DNA of 64,000 bases from Aquincola agrisoli (GTDB lineage Bacteria; Pseudomonadota; Gammaproteobacteria; Burkholderiales; Burkholderiaceae_C). Below, one piece after another: positions 29,212 through 38,099 of this stretch (positions within the stretch are counted from its first letter, which is position 1; the number at the start of each line of letters is the position of its first letter). The notes under the pieces were generated by a model, which saw only the letters and a program-made list of their open reading frames with translations, did no database searches and was not told the DNA's origin. Where the stretch lies: NCBI RefSeq assembly GCF_036621135.1, contig NZ_JAZIBG010000054.1, forward strand, positions 1 through 64,000. Reading direction: 5' to 3'. The position numbers were made by a program, and so were the translations under genes.

Positions 29212-30113
29212 GCTTCTGCGCCCGCCAATTGCTTCTCCGCCCGCACCTTGCGCTCGACGAGCAGCTTGAGCACCAGCGTCACCAGTGCCAGCCCGGCCAA
29301 CAGCGAGGCCACCGCGAACGCGGCCGCGAACTGGTATTCGTTGTAGAGGATCTCGATGTGCAGCGGCATCGTGTTGGTCTGCCCGCGGATGTGGCCCGAA
29401 ACCACCGAGACCGCGCCGAACTCGCCCATCGCCCGCGCGTTGCACAGGATCACGCCGTACAGCAGCGCCCACTTCACGTTGGGCAGCGTCACGCGCCAGA
29501 AGATCTGCCAGCCGTTGGCGCCCAGCACGCGGGCGGCCTCCTCCTGCTCCTGCCCCTGCGCCTGCATCAGCGGGATCAGCTCGCGCGCGACGAACGGGAA
29601 GGTCACGAATACTGTGGCCAGCACGATGCCGGGCAGCGCGAAGACGATCTTCAGGTCGTGGTCGCGCAGCCATTCGCCGAACCAGCCCTGCAGGCCGAAC
29701 ACCAGCATGTAGATCAGGCCGACGATCACCGGGCTCACCGAGAACGGCAGGTCGATCAGCGTGAGCAGCAGGTTCTTGCCGCGGAAGTCGAACTTGGCGA
29801 TGGACCAGGCCGCCGCCACGCCGAACACCAGGTTCAGCGGCACCGACACCGCGGCCGCGATCAGCGTCAGCTTGATGGCCGACACCGCGTCGGGCTCGAC
29901 GATCGCGGCCAGGTACACGTCGGCACCCTTCTTGAAGGCCTCGGCGAACACCGCCACCAGCGGGATGAAGAGGAAGAATGACAGGAAGGCCAGCGCCACC
30001 GCGATGAGCAGGCGCCGGACCCACGGAGGTTCGGCGGTGGCGGCCAGCGCGGTGCGCGGCGCGTGGTGTGCGCCCGGGCCGGCTGCCGGCGCGGCGAGGG
30101 TGGTGTGGGACAT
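29208..30113 (-). CDS. cysW: Sulfate ABC transporter permease CysW
   Basis: One of the two inner-membrane subunits of the sulfate importer; 301 residues with about six helices and the EAA coupling loop (EQEEAARVLGANGWQIFWRV). An N-terminal extension rich in Ala/Pro/His precedes the first helix. It begins 2 bases after cysU ends and overlaps cysA by four bases. Confidence 0.94.
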   Translation of the reverse strand: MSHTTLAAPAAGPGAHHAPRTALAATAEPPWVRRLLIAVALAFLSFFLFIPLVAVFAEAFKKGADVYLAAIVEPDAVSAIKLTLIAAAVSVPLNLVFGVAAAWSIAKFDFRGKNLLLTLIDLPFSVSPVIVGLIYMLVFGLQGWFGEWLRDHDLKIVFALPGIVLATVFVTFPFVARELIPLMQAQGQEQEEAARVLGANGWQIFWRVTLPNVKWALLYGVILCNARAMGEFGAVSVVSGHIRGQTNTMPLHIEILYNEYQFAAAFAVASLLAGLALVTLVLKLLVERKVRAEKQLAGAEA

Positions 30114-30115
30114 GG

Positions 30116-30961
30116 TCAGTTGCCGCCTTGGCGCTTGCGAGTCCAGGCCTGCAGCAGGTTGATGAGCAGCAGCAGCACGAAGGACATCACCAGCATCACC
30201 ACCGCGATGGCGGTGGCACCGGCGTAGTCGTACTGCTCCAGTTTCGTGATGATGAGCAGCGGCGTGATCTCGGAGATCATCGGCATGTTGCCGGCGATGA
30301 AGATCACCGAGCCGTACTCGCCCAGCGCACGCGCGAACGCCAGCGCAAAGCCGGTCAGCAGCGCCGGGGTCAGGATCGGGAAGATCACGATTCGGAAGGT
30401 CTGCCAGCGCGTGGCCCCCAGCGTGGCCGCGGCTTCCTCCAGCTCCTTCTTGACGTCCTCCAGCACCGGTTGCAGCGTGCGCACGACGAAGGGCAGGCCG
30501 ATGAACACCAGCGCAACGAACACCCCCAGCGGCGTGAACGACACCTTGATGCCGAAGGGCGCGAGGTACTGGCCGATCCAGCCGTTGGTGGCATAGAGCG
30601 CCGTCAGCGCGATGCCGGCCACCGCGGTCGGCAGGGCGAACGGCAGGTCGACCAGTGCATCCACCACCCGCTTGCCGGGGAATTCGTAGCGCACCAGCAC
30701 CCAGGCGATCACCAGGCCGAACACGCCGTTGAGCGCGGCGGCCGCGAACGAGGCGCCGAACGTGAGCCGGTACGAGGCCACCACGCGCGGCGAGGCCACC
30801 GCCTCCCAGAACGCGGGCCAGGTCATCGTGAACGTCTTCAGGAAGGCGGACGACAGCGGGATCAGGACGATCAGGCTCAGGTACAGCAGCGTGAACCCGA
30901 GCGTGATGTCGAAGCCCGGCAGCACGCTGTGCCGCCTGAGCAGGGTGCGCGAGAAGATCAC
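30116..30961 (-). CDS. cysU: Sulfate ABC transporter permease CysU (CysT)
   Basis: The partner permease of CysW, 281 residues with six predicted helices and the coupling loop ELEEAAATLGATRWQTFRIV. I placed the start at GTG 30961, which overlaps the stop of the upstream sulfate-binding protein gene (GTGA); the protein then begins with an FSRTLLRRHSVLPGF segment, typical for the family. The larger open frame upstream is a shadow of sbp. Confidence 0.93.
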   Translation of the reverse strand: MIFSRTLLRRHSVLPGFDITLGFTLLYLSLIVLIPLSSAFLKTFTMTWPAFWEAVASPRVVASYRLTFGASFAAAALNGVFGLVIAWVLVRYEFPGKRVVDALVDLPFALPTAVAGIALTALYATNGWIGQYLAPFGIKVSFTPLGVFVALVFIGLPFVVRTLQPVLEDVKKELEEAAATLGATRWQTFRIVIFPILTPALLTGFALAFARALGEYGSVIFIAGNMPMISEITPLLIITKLEQYDYAGATAIAVVMLVMSFVLLLLINLLQAWTRKRQGGN

Positions 30962-31989
30962 GACTTCTTGCCAGCGGCCAGGATCTGGTCGTAGATCGCG
31001 CCGTCGTCGAAGTGGTCCTTCTGGGCCTTGGTCCAGCCGCCGAAGTACTCGTCGATGGTGAATGTGGTGACCTGCGGGAAGTCCTTCGCGTACTTGGCCA
31101 GCAGGGCGGGCGAGCGGGGGCGCAGCTGGTGCTTCGCGGCGATGGCCTGGGCTTCCTCGGTGTACAGGAACTTCAGGTAGGCCTCGGCCTGCTTGCGCGT
31201 GCCCTTCTTGTCGACGACCTTGTCGATCACCGCCACCGGGTTCTCGGCCAGGATGGTGGACTTGGGATAGACCACGTCGAAGTTGTCGCCGAACTCGGCC
31301 TTGATCAGGTTCACTTCGCTTTCGAACGTGGCGAGCGCGTCGCCGATGTTGCGCTGCGCGAAGGTCGTGGTGGCCGCGCGGCCGCCGCCGTCGAACACCG
31401 GCACGTTGGCGAAGATCTTCTGCACCAGCTCGCGCGCCTGGGTGGCGTTGCCGCCGGCCTTCAGCACCGAGCCCCAGGCCGCCACGTAGGTGTAACGGCC
31501 GTTGCCGGTGACTTTCGGGTTCGGGATCACCACGCTGGTGCCGGGCTTGGCCAGGTCGGCCCAGTCCTTGATGCCCTTCGGGTTGCCCTTGCGCACCAGG
31601 ATCACGGTGACCGAGGTGGTGGGCGAGGCGTTGTTGGGCAGGCGCTTGGCCCAGTCCTCGGGCAGCAGCTTGCCGCGCGTGGCCAGGATGTCGATGTCGC
31701 TCGACTGGTTCATGGTGATCACGTCGGCCTCCAGGCCTTCGAGCACCGAACGCGCCTGCTTGCTGGAGCCGCCGTGGCTCTGGTTGATCGTGACGTCTTC
31801 GCCCGTGCTCTGCTTCCATTGTTTCTGGAAGGCCGGGTTGATTTCCTTGTACAGCTCACGCGCGACGTCGTAGCTGACGTTCAGCAGCGTGGGGCCGGCC
31901 GCGAAGCTCAAACCCGCGCTGCTGGCCAGCGCCAGGGCCAGCAGGCTGCGGCGAAGGATCGACGGGGCACGGAAAGAAGAAGTGTTCAT
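30958..31989 (-). CDS. sbp: Sulfate-binding periplasmic protein (first copy)
   Basis: The periplasmic receptor for sulfate in the CysUWA system. The 343-residue precursor has an N-terminal signal (SLLALALASSAGLSFA) and the family motifs LLNVSYDVARELYKEINPAF, QSHGGSSKQARSVLEG and VVDKKGTRKQAEAYL. It is directly coupled to cysU by a GTGA overlap. It is about as similar to the second copy downstream of it in coordinates (32126-33127) as expected for old paralogues. Confidence 0.93.
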   Translation of the reverse strand: MNTSSFRAPSILRRSLLALALASSAGLSFAAGPTLLNVSYDVARELYKEINPAFQKQWKQSTGEDVTINQSHGGSSKQARSVLEGLEADVITMNQSSDIDILATRGKLLPEDWAKRLPNNASPTTSVTVILVRKGNPKGIKDWADLAKPGTSVVIPNPKVTGNGRYTYVAAWGSVLKAGGNATQARELVQKIFANVPVFDGGGRAATTTFAQRNIGDALATFESEVNLIKAEFGDNFDVVYPKSTILAENPVAVIDKVVDKKGTRKQAEAYLKFLYTEEAQAIAAKHQLRPRSPALLAKYAKDFPQVTTFTIDEYFGGWTKAQKDHFDDGAIYDQILAAGKKS

Positions 31990-32084
31990 ATCAAACCGAT
32001 CTCAAATGCGAACTGCGAATGTAAGACGCGGGTTCCTCATCACAAACCACTGAATTCGCTTGTGCTTATGAGGAAAACAAATGA

Positions 32085-32100
32085 GCCGCCCGAAGGCGGC
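32085..32100 (-). terminator. Rho-independent-type terminator after second sbp
   Basis: Read on the minus strand, GCCGCC-TTCG-GGCGGC is followed by TCATTTGTTTT. The stable UUCG tetraloop and T-rich tail fit an intrinsic terminator 25 bases beyond the stop of the second sbp gene. It separates that gene from sbp-cysUWA, so the latter needs its own promoter in 31990-32070. Confidence 0.7.
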
Positions 32101-32125
32101 CGATTTTCCCGGCAAACGCAGTGCC

Positions 32126-33127
32126 CTACTTGCGGGTGTAGATCTGGTCGAAGGTGCCACCGTCGGCGAAGTGCGTCTTCTGCGCCTTGGCCCAGCCGCC
32201 GAAGACCTCGTCGATCGTGAAGAGCTGGATCTTCGGGAAGTTCTTCTCATACTTCGCTGCCACCTTGGGGTCGATCGGCCGGTAGAAGTTCTTCGCGGCG
32301 ATCTCCTGGCCTTCCGGCGTGTAGAGGTACTCCAGGTACGCCTGCGCCACGGCGCGCGTGCCCTTCTTGTCGACCACCTTGTCGACGATCGTCACCGGCG
32401 GCTCGGCCAGGATGCTGCTGGGCGGGTAGACGATGTCGAACTTGTCGGCGCCGAACTCCTTCAGCGACAGGTGCGCCTCGTTCTCCCAGGCCAGCAGCAC
32501 GTCGCCCAGGCCCCGCTCGGCGAAGGTAACGGTCGAGCCGCGGGCGCCGGAATCGAGCACCGGCACGTTGGCCAGCACCTTGCCGACGAACTCCCTGGCC
32601 TTCGCCTCGCTGCCGCCGGGCTGCTTCAGCGCCCAGCCCCAGGCGGCCAGGTAGCCCCAGCGCGCCCCGCCGGAGGTCTTGGGGTTCGGGGTGATCACCG
32701 ACACGCCGGGCTTCACCAGGTCGCCCCAGTCCTTGATGCCTTTGGGGTTGCCCTTGCGCACCAGGAAGATGTAGGTCGAGGTGTAGGGCGCGCTGTTGTG
32801 CGGCAGGCGCTTTTGCCAGTCGGCGGGCAGCAGCTTGGCCTTCGCGCCGATCTCGTCGATGTCGTAGGCCAGTGCGAGCGTGACCACGTCGGCATCGATG
32901 CCGTCGATCACCGAGCGCGCCTGCTTGCCCGAGCCGCCGTGCGACTGCTTGATGGTGACGTTGTCGCCGGTCTTGGCCTTGTAGTACTTCGAGAACGCCG
33001 CGTTGTATTCGACGTACAGCTCCCGCGTCGGGTCGTACGAGACGTTCAGCAAGGTGACGTCCTTGGCGAACGCGCCGACGGCGGTGGCGAGCAGCGCGCC
33101 GACGAGCAGGGTCTTCTTCAGATTCAT
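32126..33127 (-). CDS. sbp: Sulfate-binding periplasmic protein (second copy)
   Basis: A second sulfate-binding protein of 333 residues with a clear signal peptide (MNLKKTLLVGALLATAVGAFA) and LLNVSYDPTRELYVEYNAAF, QSHGGSGKQARSVIDG and VVDKKGTRAVAQAYL. I chose ATG 33127, five codons inside the longest frame, because the signal peptide starts there. It stands alone behind a terminator and presumably supplies the CysUWA channel, perhaps with a different ligand preference (sulfate versus thiosulfate); that is inference. A perfect palindrome lies 64 bases upstream. Confidence 0.92.
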   Translation of the reverse strand: MNLKKTLLVGALLATAVGAFAKDVTLLNVSYDPTRELYVEYNAAFSKYYKAKTGDNVTIKQSHGGSGKQARSVIDGIDADVVTLALAYDIDEIGAKAKLLPADWQKRLPHNSAPYTSTYIFLVRKGNPKGIKDWGDLVKPGVSVITPNPKTSGGARWGYLAAWGWALKQPGGSEAKAREFVGKVLANVPVLDSGARGSTVTFAERGLGDVLLAWENEAHLSLKEFGADKFDIVYPPSSILAEPPVTIVDKVVDKKGTRAVAQAYLEYLYTPEGQEIAAKNFYRPIDPKVAAKYEKNFPKIQLFTIDEVFGGWAKAQKTHFADGGTFDQIYTRK

Positions 33128-33190
33128 GGCGATCCCGAGCACGGAAGTGGATGACGTTGAACGGGATCGTAGAAACCCCCTGCTCTACAA

Positions 33191-33209
33191 GGAACGAATG
33201 CTTCGTTCC
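33191..33209. promoter_or_regulatory. Palindromic operator-like site upstream of second sbp
   Basis: GGAACGAA-tgc-TTCGTTCC is a perfect 8-bp inverted repeat with a 3-base centre, between the peroxiredoxin stop and the second sbp start. Partial versions of its core (AACGAA-GCA-TTCGTT) occur upstream of mop and of the tauD operon. It may bind a CysB-family or other sulfur regulator; alternatively it could be a 3' hairpin of another transcript. Confidence 0.55.
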
Positions 33210-33248
33210 ACCTTCATGCGAAAAACGAGGAAGCGGCGCGCTTGGGGC

Positions 33249-33893
33249 TCAGCCGCGGTCGGGCTGCGGCGTGAGCCGCAGGTAGGGCGTGACGGCGGTA
33301 TAGCCCTTCGGAAACTTCTTCGCGATCACGTCCGGGTCTTGCAGCGAAGGCACGATCACCACGTCCTCGCCCTGCTTCCAGTTGCCCGGCGTGGCCACGC
33401 TGTGGTGGTCGGTGAGCTGCAGCGAGTCGATCACGCGCAGGATCTCGTCGAAGTTGCGGCCGGTGCTGGCGGGGTAGGTGATGACGAGCCGCACTTTCTT
33501 GGCCGGGTCGATCACGAACAGCGAGCGCACGGTGGCCGTGGTGCTGGCGTTGGGGTGGATCAGGTCGTACAGCTCGCTGACCTTGCGGTCGGCGTCCGCG
33601 ATGATCGGGAAATTGACCACCGTGTTTTGCGTGCGGTTGATGTCCTGGATCCATTCGCCGTGCTTGTCGACCGGGTCGACCGACAGCGCGATGGCCTTCA
33701 CGTTGCGCTTGGCGAACTCGTCCTTCAGCTTGGCCGTGAGGCCGAGTTCGGTGGTGCACACCGGCGTGAAATCGGCCGGGTGCGAGAACAGCACGCCCCA
33801 GCTGTCGCCGAGCCATTGGTGGAAGCGGATCGGGCCGTCGGAGGACTGTTGCTCGAAGTCGGGGGCGGTGTCGCCAAGGCGCAGGCTGGGCAT
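33249..33893 (-). CDS. 1-Cys peroxiredoxin (Prx6-type)
   Basis: A 214-residue thiol peroxidase that reduces hydrogen peroxide and organic peroxides. The peroxidatic cysteine is in SHPADFTPVCTTELG (about residue 46), and it is the only cysteine in the protein, so this is the 1-Cys class and must be reduced by an outside thiol. The C-terminal domain (HHSVATPGNWKQGEDVVIVPS) matches the Prx6 group. ATG 33893 (MPSLRLGDTAPDF) is used; the long frame upstream is antisense to the next gene. Placement among sulfur genes suggests a role under sulfur or oxidative stress. Confidence 0.93.
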   Translation of the reverse strand: MPSLRLGDTAPDFEQQSSDGPIRFHQWLGDSWGVLFSHPADFTPVCTTELGLTAKLKDEFAKRNVKAIALSVDPVDKHGEWIQDINRTQNTVVNFPIIADADRKVSELYDLIHPNASTTATVRSLFVIDPAKKVRLVITYPASTGRNFDEILRVIDSLQLTDHHSVATPGNWKQGEDVVIVPSLQDPDVIAKKFPKGYTAVTPYLRLTPQPDRG

Positions 33894-33931
33894 GCGGGGC
33901 TCCTGATGGAATGGGGAAGGGGTCTGGCCGG

Positions 33932-34543
33932 TCAGATCGCGAACGACCACTCGGCGAGCGATGCGCGGCTGGCGCGCTGGCTGCGTTCCAGCCGCTGCGC
34001 CATCGCGGTGATCCAGCGCCGCGCGAACGGCAGCGGGCCGAAGCCGGCCTCGCTGTTGATGTGGCCGGCGTCGCCGAGGTTGACGGTGTGGCTGCCCCAG
34101 CGCTGTGCCCAGCGGCGCGCGTTGGAGGCGGTCATCCACGGGTCGGTGTCGCTGGTCACCATGGTGCTGTGGACCGGCAGCGCCTGCGCCGGCAGCAGGC
34201 CGGCCACGCCGAACTTGTCCGGGTCGGCCGGCGCCACCAGCAGGGCGGCAGAGATCGGCGAATCGGGCCGGAGCGCCAGGTGCCGGGCCACCGCGAGGCA
34301 GCCGAAGCTGTGCGCGGCGGCGATCCACGGGCCCGGGCCGGCCCGCTCCAGCGTGCTGCCGATGCGGGCGGCCCAGCGGTCCAGGTCGGGTGTGGACCAG
34401 TCGCGCTGCACCACGCGCACCGAGTGGCGGTGCAGCGACTGCAGCCAGCTCTGCCAGTGCGCGGGGCCGGAATCGTTCAGCCCCGGCACCACCAGCAGCC
34501 GCGCGGCCGTGCGCGGCTGCCTGGCGACGAATGCGGGCACCAT
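33932..34543 (-). CDS. RBBP9/YdeN-family serine hydrolase
   Basis: A 203-residue alpha/beta hydrolase of the RBBP9/YdeN group. The oxyanion strand RLLVVPGLNDSGPAHWQSWL, the nucleophile elbow AAHSFGCLA (Ser), and the C-terminal histidine in DAGHINSEAGFGP are present. The substrate is unknown. It is followed by the peroxiredoxin gene 38 bases on and preceded by mop 14 bases away, so all three may be cotranscribed. Confidence 0.85.
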   Translation of the reverse strand: MVPAFVARQPRTAARLLVVPGLNDSGPAHWQSWLQSLHRHSVRVVQRDWSTPDLDRWAARIGSTLERAGPGPWIAAAHSFGCLAVARHLALRPDSPISAALLVAPADPDKFGVAGLLPAQALPVHSTMVTSDTDPWMTASNARRWAQRWGSHTVNLGDAGHINSEAGFGPLPFARRWITAMAQRLERSQRASRASLAEWSFAI

Positions 34544-34557
34544 GGTGTGCGTGCGCC

Positions 34558-34776
34558 CTACAGCGTGGCGATCGACACCTCGGTCGACTTGACCAGCGCG
34601 ATCACGTCTTTGCCGGGCACGATGCCGAGTTCCTTGACCGAGCGCGTGGTGATGACCGAGGTGACGATCAGGCCGCCGGCTGTCTCGACGTCGACCTCGG
34701 AGACCACCGGCCCCTCGATCACTTCACGGACCTTGCCGCGGAACTGGTTGCGAACGTTGATGGCGTTGATGCTCAT
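34558..34776 (-). CDS. Molybdate-binding Mop/TOBE-domain protein
   Basis: A 72-residue single-domain molbindin: MSINAINVRNQFRGKVREV at the start, then GPVVSEVDVETAGG and SVKELGIVPGKDVIALVKSTEV. Such proteins form hexamers that buffer molybdate in the cytoplasm. I chose ATG 34776, which matches the usual molbindin N-terminus. Its place in a sulfur cluster fits the chemical similarity of sulfate and molybdate and with sulfate systems that also carry molybdate (inference). Confidence 0.9.
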   Translation of the reverse strand: MSINAINVRNQFRGKVREVIEGPVVSEVDVETAGGLIVTSVITTRSVKELGIVPGKDVIALVKSTEVSIATL

Positions 34777-34863
34777 GGCGAAAAGGGCCTCTTGGGTTGA
34801 CCGACACACGCGCCGCCCCCGGCAGCGCTTGCCCACAAGGTAGCCCGCGCGCCTTGTGCGCTC

Positions 34864-34874
34864 AACGAATGCTT
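34864..34874. promoter_or_regulatory. Half-conserved copy of the AACGAA-TGC-TT palindrome upstream of mop
   Basis: AACGAATGCTT reproduces one full arm, the centre and part of the second arm of the palindrome upstream of the second sbp. It lies 88 bases upstream of the mop start, inside the 169-base gap 34777-34945, which holds no gene. Confidence 0.35.
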
Positions 34875-34945
34875 TTGCACTTGGTCATGCGTGTGGCGGC
34901 TATGGCGTGCCGCGCCTGCGGGCCGCCCCCGCGCGGGCGACGGGA

Positions 34946-35299
34946 TCAGCCGGCCAGGACGGCGCGCACGCGGCCCGGCAGGCCGTGCAGTTGCGCGTCG
35001 GTCTGCGGCGGGAAGTCGCCCGCGCGGGCGTTCTGCACCAGCCGCAGCAGCGTCTGCGCATGCGGCGTGACGGTGCCGAAGAACAGCACCGTGTCGCCCC
35101 GCGCGATCAGCAGCGTGGGGAAGTTCTCGACGTCGATCGGGCCGAGCACCTCGTCCTCGTCCTCGATGTCGACCCACACCCAGTCGGCCGCGCCGCCGTC
35201 GGCCGCGCGGCCCGCGTCGAACACGGCTTCGTACTCGCGGCAGGTGCCGCACCAGGCGGCGCAGAGGCAGGCGACCAGGAGGCGATCGGGGGCAGTCAT
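34946..35299 (-). CDS. Thioredoxin-like protein with WCGTC site
   Basis: A 117-residue thioredoxin-fold protein. The motif AAWCGTCREYEAVF (Cys pair spaced by two residues) and a cis-Pro in VENFPTLLI are visible; there is no signal peptide, so it is probably cytoplasmic. It is the last gene of the tauD-ABC run (43 bases after the permease), suggesting it may supply reducing power during sulfonate use or protect the dioxygenase; that is inference from position only. Confidence 0.85.
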   Translation of the reverse strand: MTAPDRLLVACLCAAWCGTCREYEAVFDAGRAADGGAADWVWVDIEDEDEVLGPIDVENFPTLLIARGDTVLFFGTVTPHAQTLLRLVQNARAGDFPPQTDAQLHGLPGRVRAVLAG

Positions 35300-35342
35300 G
35301 CCCTCAAGTGTGCCGCGGGCCGCCCGAGCCCGCAGGCGGACC

Positions 35343-36221
35343 CTATCTTTGAACGCCCCAGCGCCGCACCGTCAGCCGCTCCAGCGTGTTGAACACCAGG
35401 CTCTCCACCGTCAGCCCGATGAGGATCACCATCGCCAGGCCGGCGAACACGCGGTCGGTGTAGAGCTCGTTGCGGTTCTGGAAGATGTACCAGCCCAGGC
35501 CGCCTTCGCCCGACGAAGCGCCGAACACCAGCTCGGCCGCGATCAGCGTGCGCCACGCGAAGGCCCAGCCGATCTTCAGGCCCGACAGGATGGACGGCAG
35601 CGCCGAGGGCACCAGGATCAGCAGCACGTAGCGCAGTCCGCGCAGGCCATAGTTGCGGCCGGCCATGCGCAGCGTCTCGGGCACGCCCTGGAACCCGGCG
35701 TAGGTGTTCAGCGCCAGCGGCCACAGCACCGAGTGCACCAGCACGAAGACCAGGCTGCCGCGCCCGAGGCCGAACCACAGCAGCGCCAGCGGCAGCAGCG
35801 CGATGGCCGGCAGCGGGTTGAACATCGCCGTGAGCGTCGACAGCAGGTCGCGGCCCAGTTGCGTGGACACCGCCAGCGTGGTCAGCACGAACGCCGCCGC
35901 GATGCCCAGCAGGTAGCCCTGCAGCAGCACGCCGATGGAGATGCGCGCCTTGGTGAGCAGCTCGCCGCTGGCCAGGTCGTTGGCGAAGGCCTGCGCGGTC
36001 TGCGTGAACGTGGGCAGCAGCAGGTCGTTGTTCTGCCACCGTGCCGCCGCCTCCCACAGCAGCGCCAGCACCACCAGGATGACGCCCTTGCGCAGCGCGG
36101 TCTGCTGCCACAGTCGCTGCGCCCAGGGCAGGGCACGCTCGGCAGGCGCGGACCTGGCGTCGGGCAGCGTGTCGAGCGGGCGTTCGTATTCCGGCCGGAC
36201 CGGCGGCACCAGTGCATTCAT
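35343..36221 (-). CDS. ABC transporter permease, NitT/TauT (SsuC/TauC) family
   Basis: A 292-residue inner-membrane permease with a cytoplasmic N-terminal segment and about six helices. The BPD_transp coupling loop is seen as ETLRMAGRNYGLRGLRYVLL, followed by LPSILSGLKIGWAFAWRTLIAAEL, typical of the aliphatic sulfonate/taurine/nitrate group. It forms a transporter with the ATPase and binding protein encoded immediately upstream. Confidence 0.9.
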   Translation of the reverse strand: MNALVPPVRPEYERPLDTLPDARSAPAERALPWAQRLWQQTALRKGVILVVLALLWEAAARWQNNDLLLPTFTQTAQAFANDLASGELLTKARISIGVLLQGYLLGIAAAFVLTTLAVSTQLGRDLLSTLTAMFNPLPAIALLPLALLWFGLGRGSLVFVLVHSVLWPLALNTYAGFQGVPETLRMAGRNYGLRGLRYVLLILVPSALPSILSGLKIGWAFAWRTLIAAELVFGASSGEGGLGWYIFQNRNELYTDRVFAGLAMVILIGLTVESLVFNTLERLTVRRWGVQR

Positions 36222-36245
36222 GATGGGAAGGAAGCGGCGCGGCGG

Positions 36246-37070
36246 TCAGGCCGCGAGGGGTTGTGCGTCGACGGGTCGTTCGTCGAAAAGCAGGCCGTGG
36301 ATGCGCTGCGTGGTCGCCTGGAATTCGGCGCCGCCCAGGCTGTGCAGGCCGAACTGGTGGCTGTTGATCTCGGCGCGCACCTGGCCGGGGTGCGGCGACA
36401 GCAGCAGGATGCGGTTGCCCACCACCAGCGCTTCCTCGATGGAATGGGTGACGAACAGCAGCGTGAAGCGCACGTCGTCCCACAGCGCGAGCAGTTCTTC
36501 CTGCATGCGGCGGCGCGTCAGCGCGTCGAGCGCGGCGAAGGGCTCGTCCATCAGCAGCACCTTGGGCTGCATCGCCAGCGCGCGGGCGATGGCCACGCGC
36601 TGCTTCATGCCGCCCGACAGCGTGTGCGGGTAGGCGTCGGCGAACTTGGCCAGGCCCACCTTGGCCAGGCAGTCGAGCGCACGTTCCTCGGCCTCCTTGC
36701 GGCCGAGCTTGCGCGAAGCCAGCAGCGGGAACATCACGTTGGCCTTCACCGTCTTCCAGGGCGGGAGCTGGTCGAACTCCTGGAACACGACGATGCGGTC
36801 GGGCCCCGGCTGGTGCACCGCCTGGCCATCGAGGCGGATCTCGCCTTCGCGCGGCGGGATGAAGCCGCCCACGGCCTTCAGCAGCGTCGATTTGCCGCAG
36901 CCCGAAGGGCCCAGCAGCACGAAGCGGTCGGCCGCATGCACGTCGAAGCTCACGCGGTGCGCGGCGCGCACGACCCGTTCGCGCGTGGCGTATTCGAGGG
37001 TGACGTCGTCGACCTGCAGCAGCGGCTGCGGCGCGCTGGCCGCCACGGCGCGCAAGGAAGGACTGCTCAT
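36246..37070 (-). CDS. ABC transporter ATP-binding protein, NitT/TauT (SsuB/TauB) family
   Basis: A 274-residue importer ATPase with Walker A GPSGCGKST, Q-loop VFQEFDQLPPW, signature LSGGMKQRVAIARAL, Walker B VLLMDEPFAALD and H-loop VTHSIEEAL. A short C-terminal extension follows the core. It starts 1 base before the binding-protein stop (spacing 37070/37072) and is coexpressed with it. Confidence 0.92.
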   Translation of the reverse strand: MSSPSLRAVAASAPQPLLQVDDVTLEYATRERVVRAAHRVSFDVHAADRFVLLGPSGCGKSTLLKAVGGFIPPREGEIRLDGQAVHQPGPDRIVVFQEFDQLPPWKTVKANVMFPLLASRKLGRKEAEERALDCLAKVGLAKFADAYPHTLSGGMKQRVAIARALAMQPKVLLMDEPFAALDALTRRRMQEELLALWDDVRFTLLFVTHSIEEALVVGNRILLLSPHPGQVRAEINSHQFGLHSLGGAEFQATTQRIHGLLFDERPVDAQPLAA

Positions 37071-37071
37071 C

Positions 37072-38091
37072 TCAGTTGCCGCCGGCGACGTGGGCGTCGT
37101 CGAAGAAATAGTCCTTCGCCGAGGCCGGCTTGTTCTTGATGGCGCCCACGCGGTGCATGAACTCGGCCAGCGCGTAGGTGTTCTCGGGCGCCAGCTTGAA
37201 CTGCACCTCGGGGTTCTTGATGATCGACAGCAGCAGCTTGCGGTCGACGTTCGAGCGGTTGGTGCGGATGAAGATGTCCGCTGCCTCTTCGGGGTTCTTG
37301 GTGATGAACGCGGCCGCCTCGGCCAGCGCGTCGGTGAAGGCCCGGTAGGTCTTCGGGTTCTCCTTGCGGTACTTCTCGGTGGCGTACAGCACCGTGGCCG
37401 AAGCCGGACCGCCCAGCACGTCGTAGCTCTTCAGCACGATGTGCGCGGCCGGGTTGCCGGCCAGCGACTGTTCCTGGAACGGCGGGTTGCCGAAGTGGCC
37501 GGTGATCTCGGTGCCGCCCTTGATGATGGCGGCCGTGGCCTCGGGGTGCGGCACCGCGACGCTGATCTTGTCGAGCTTGTTGTACTGCGCGTCGCCCCAC
37601 AGCTTGGCCGAGGCCAGCTGCAGCACGCGCGACTGCACCGAGACGCCCACCGCCGGCACCGCGATCCGGTCCTTGTCGGTGAAGTCGGCGATGGTCTTGA
37701 CGCTCGGGTTGTTGCTGACCAGGTAGTACGGGAAGTTGCCCAGCGAGGCCACGCCGCGCACGTTCTGCTTGCCGTAGGTGCGGTCCCACAGCGTCAGCAG
37801 CGGGCCGACGCCGGCGCCGGCGATGTCGATCGAGCCCGACAGCAGCGCGTCGTTGACCGCGGAGCCGCCGCTCAGCGTCACGAAGGAGACCTTCACGTCG
37901 ACGCCCTGCGCCTTGCCGTGCTTCTCGATCAGCTTCTGGTCCTTGGCGACGTCGAGCAGCAGGTAGACGATGCCGAACTGCTCGGCGATGCGGATCTGCC
38001 CTTCGGCATGGGCCGCCGAGACGGCGCCGAACGACAGCGCCGCGGCAAGGGAGGAAGCCAGCAGCGGCTTGAAGAAGGTCTTGAGCGTCAT
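37072..38091 (-). CDS. ABC transporter substrate-binding protein, NitT/TauT family
   Basis: A 339-residue periplasmic receptor with a signal peptide ending at VSAAHA (about residue 29). The mature protein has the pattern of the NMT1/TauA-like family: EQFGIVYLLLDVAKDQKLIEKHG, an SGSIDIAGAGVGPLLTLW pocket segment and PASATVLYATEKYRKENP. The ligand is probably an organosulfonate given the adjacent tauD-type oxygenase and sulfate genes; a different oxyanion or sulfur compound cannot be excluded. Confidence 0.88.
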   Translation of the reverse strand: MTLKTFFKPLLASSLAAALSFGAVSAAHAEGQIRIAEQFGIVYLLLDVAKDQKLIEKHGKAQGVDVKVSFVTLSGGSAVNDALLSGSIDIAGAGVGPLLTLWDRTYGKQNVRGVASLGNFPYYLVSNNPSVKTIADFTDKDRIAVPAVGVSVQSRVLQLASAKLWGDAQYNKLDKISVAVPHPEATAAIIKGGTEITGHFGNPPFQEQSLAGNPAAHIVLKSYDVLGGPASATVLYATEKYRKENPKTYRAFTDALAEAAAFITKNPEEAADIFIRTNRSNVDRKLLLSIIKNPEVQFKLAPENTYALAEFMHRVGAIKNKPASAKDYFFDDAHVAGGN

Positions 38092-38099
38092 GTCGGTAT

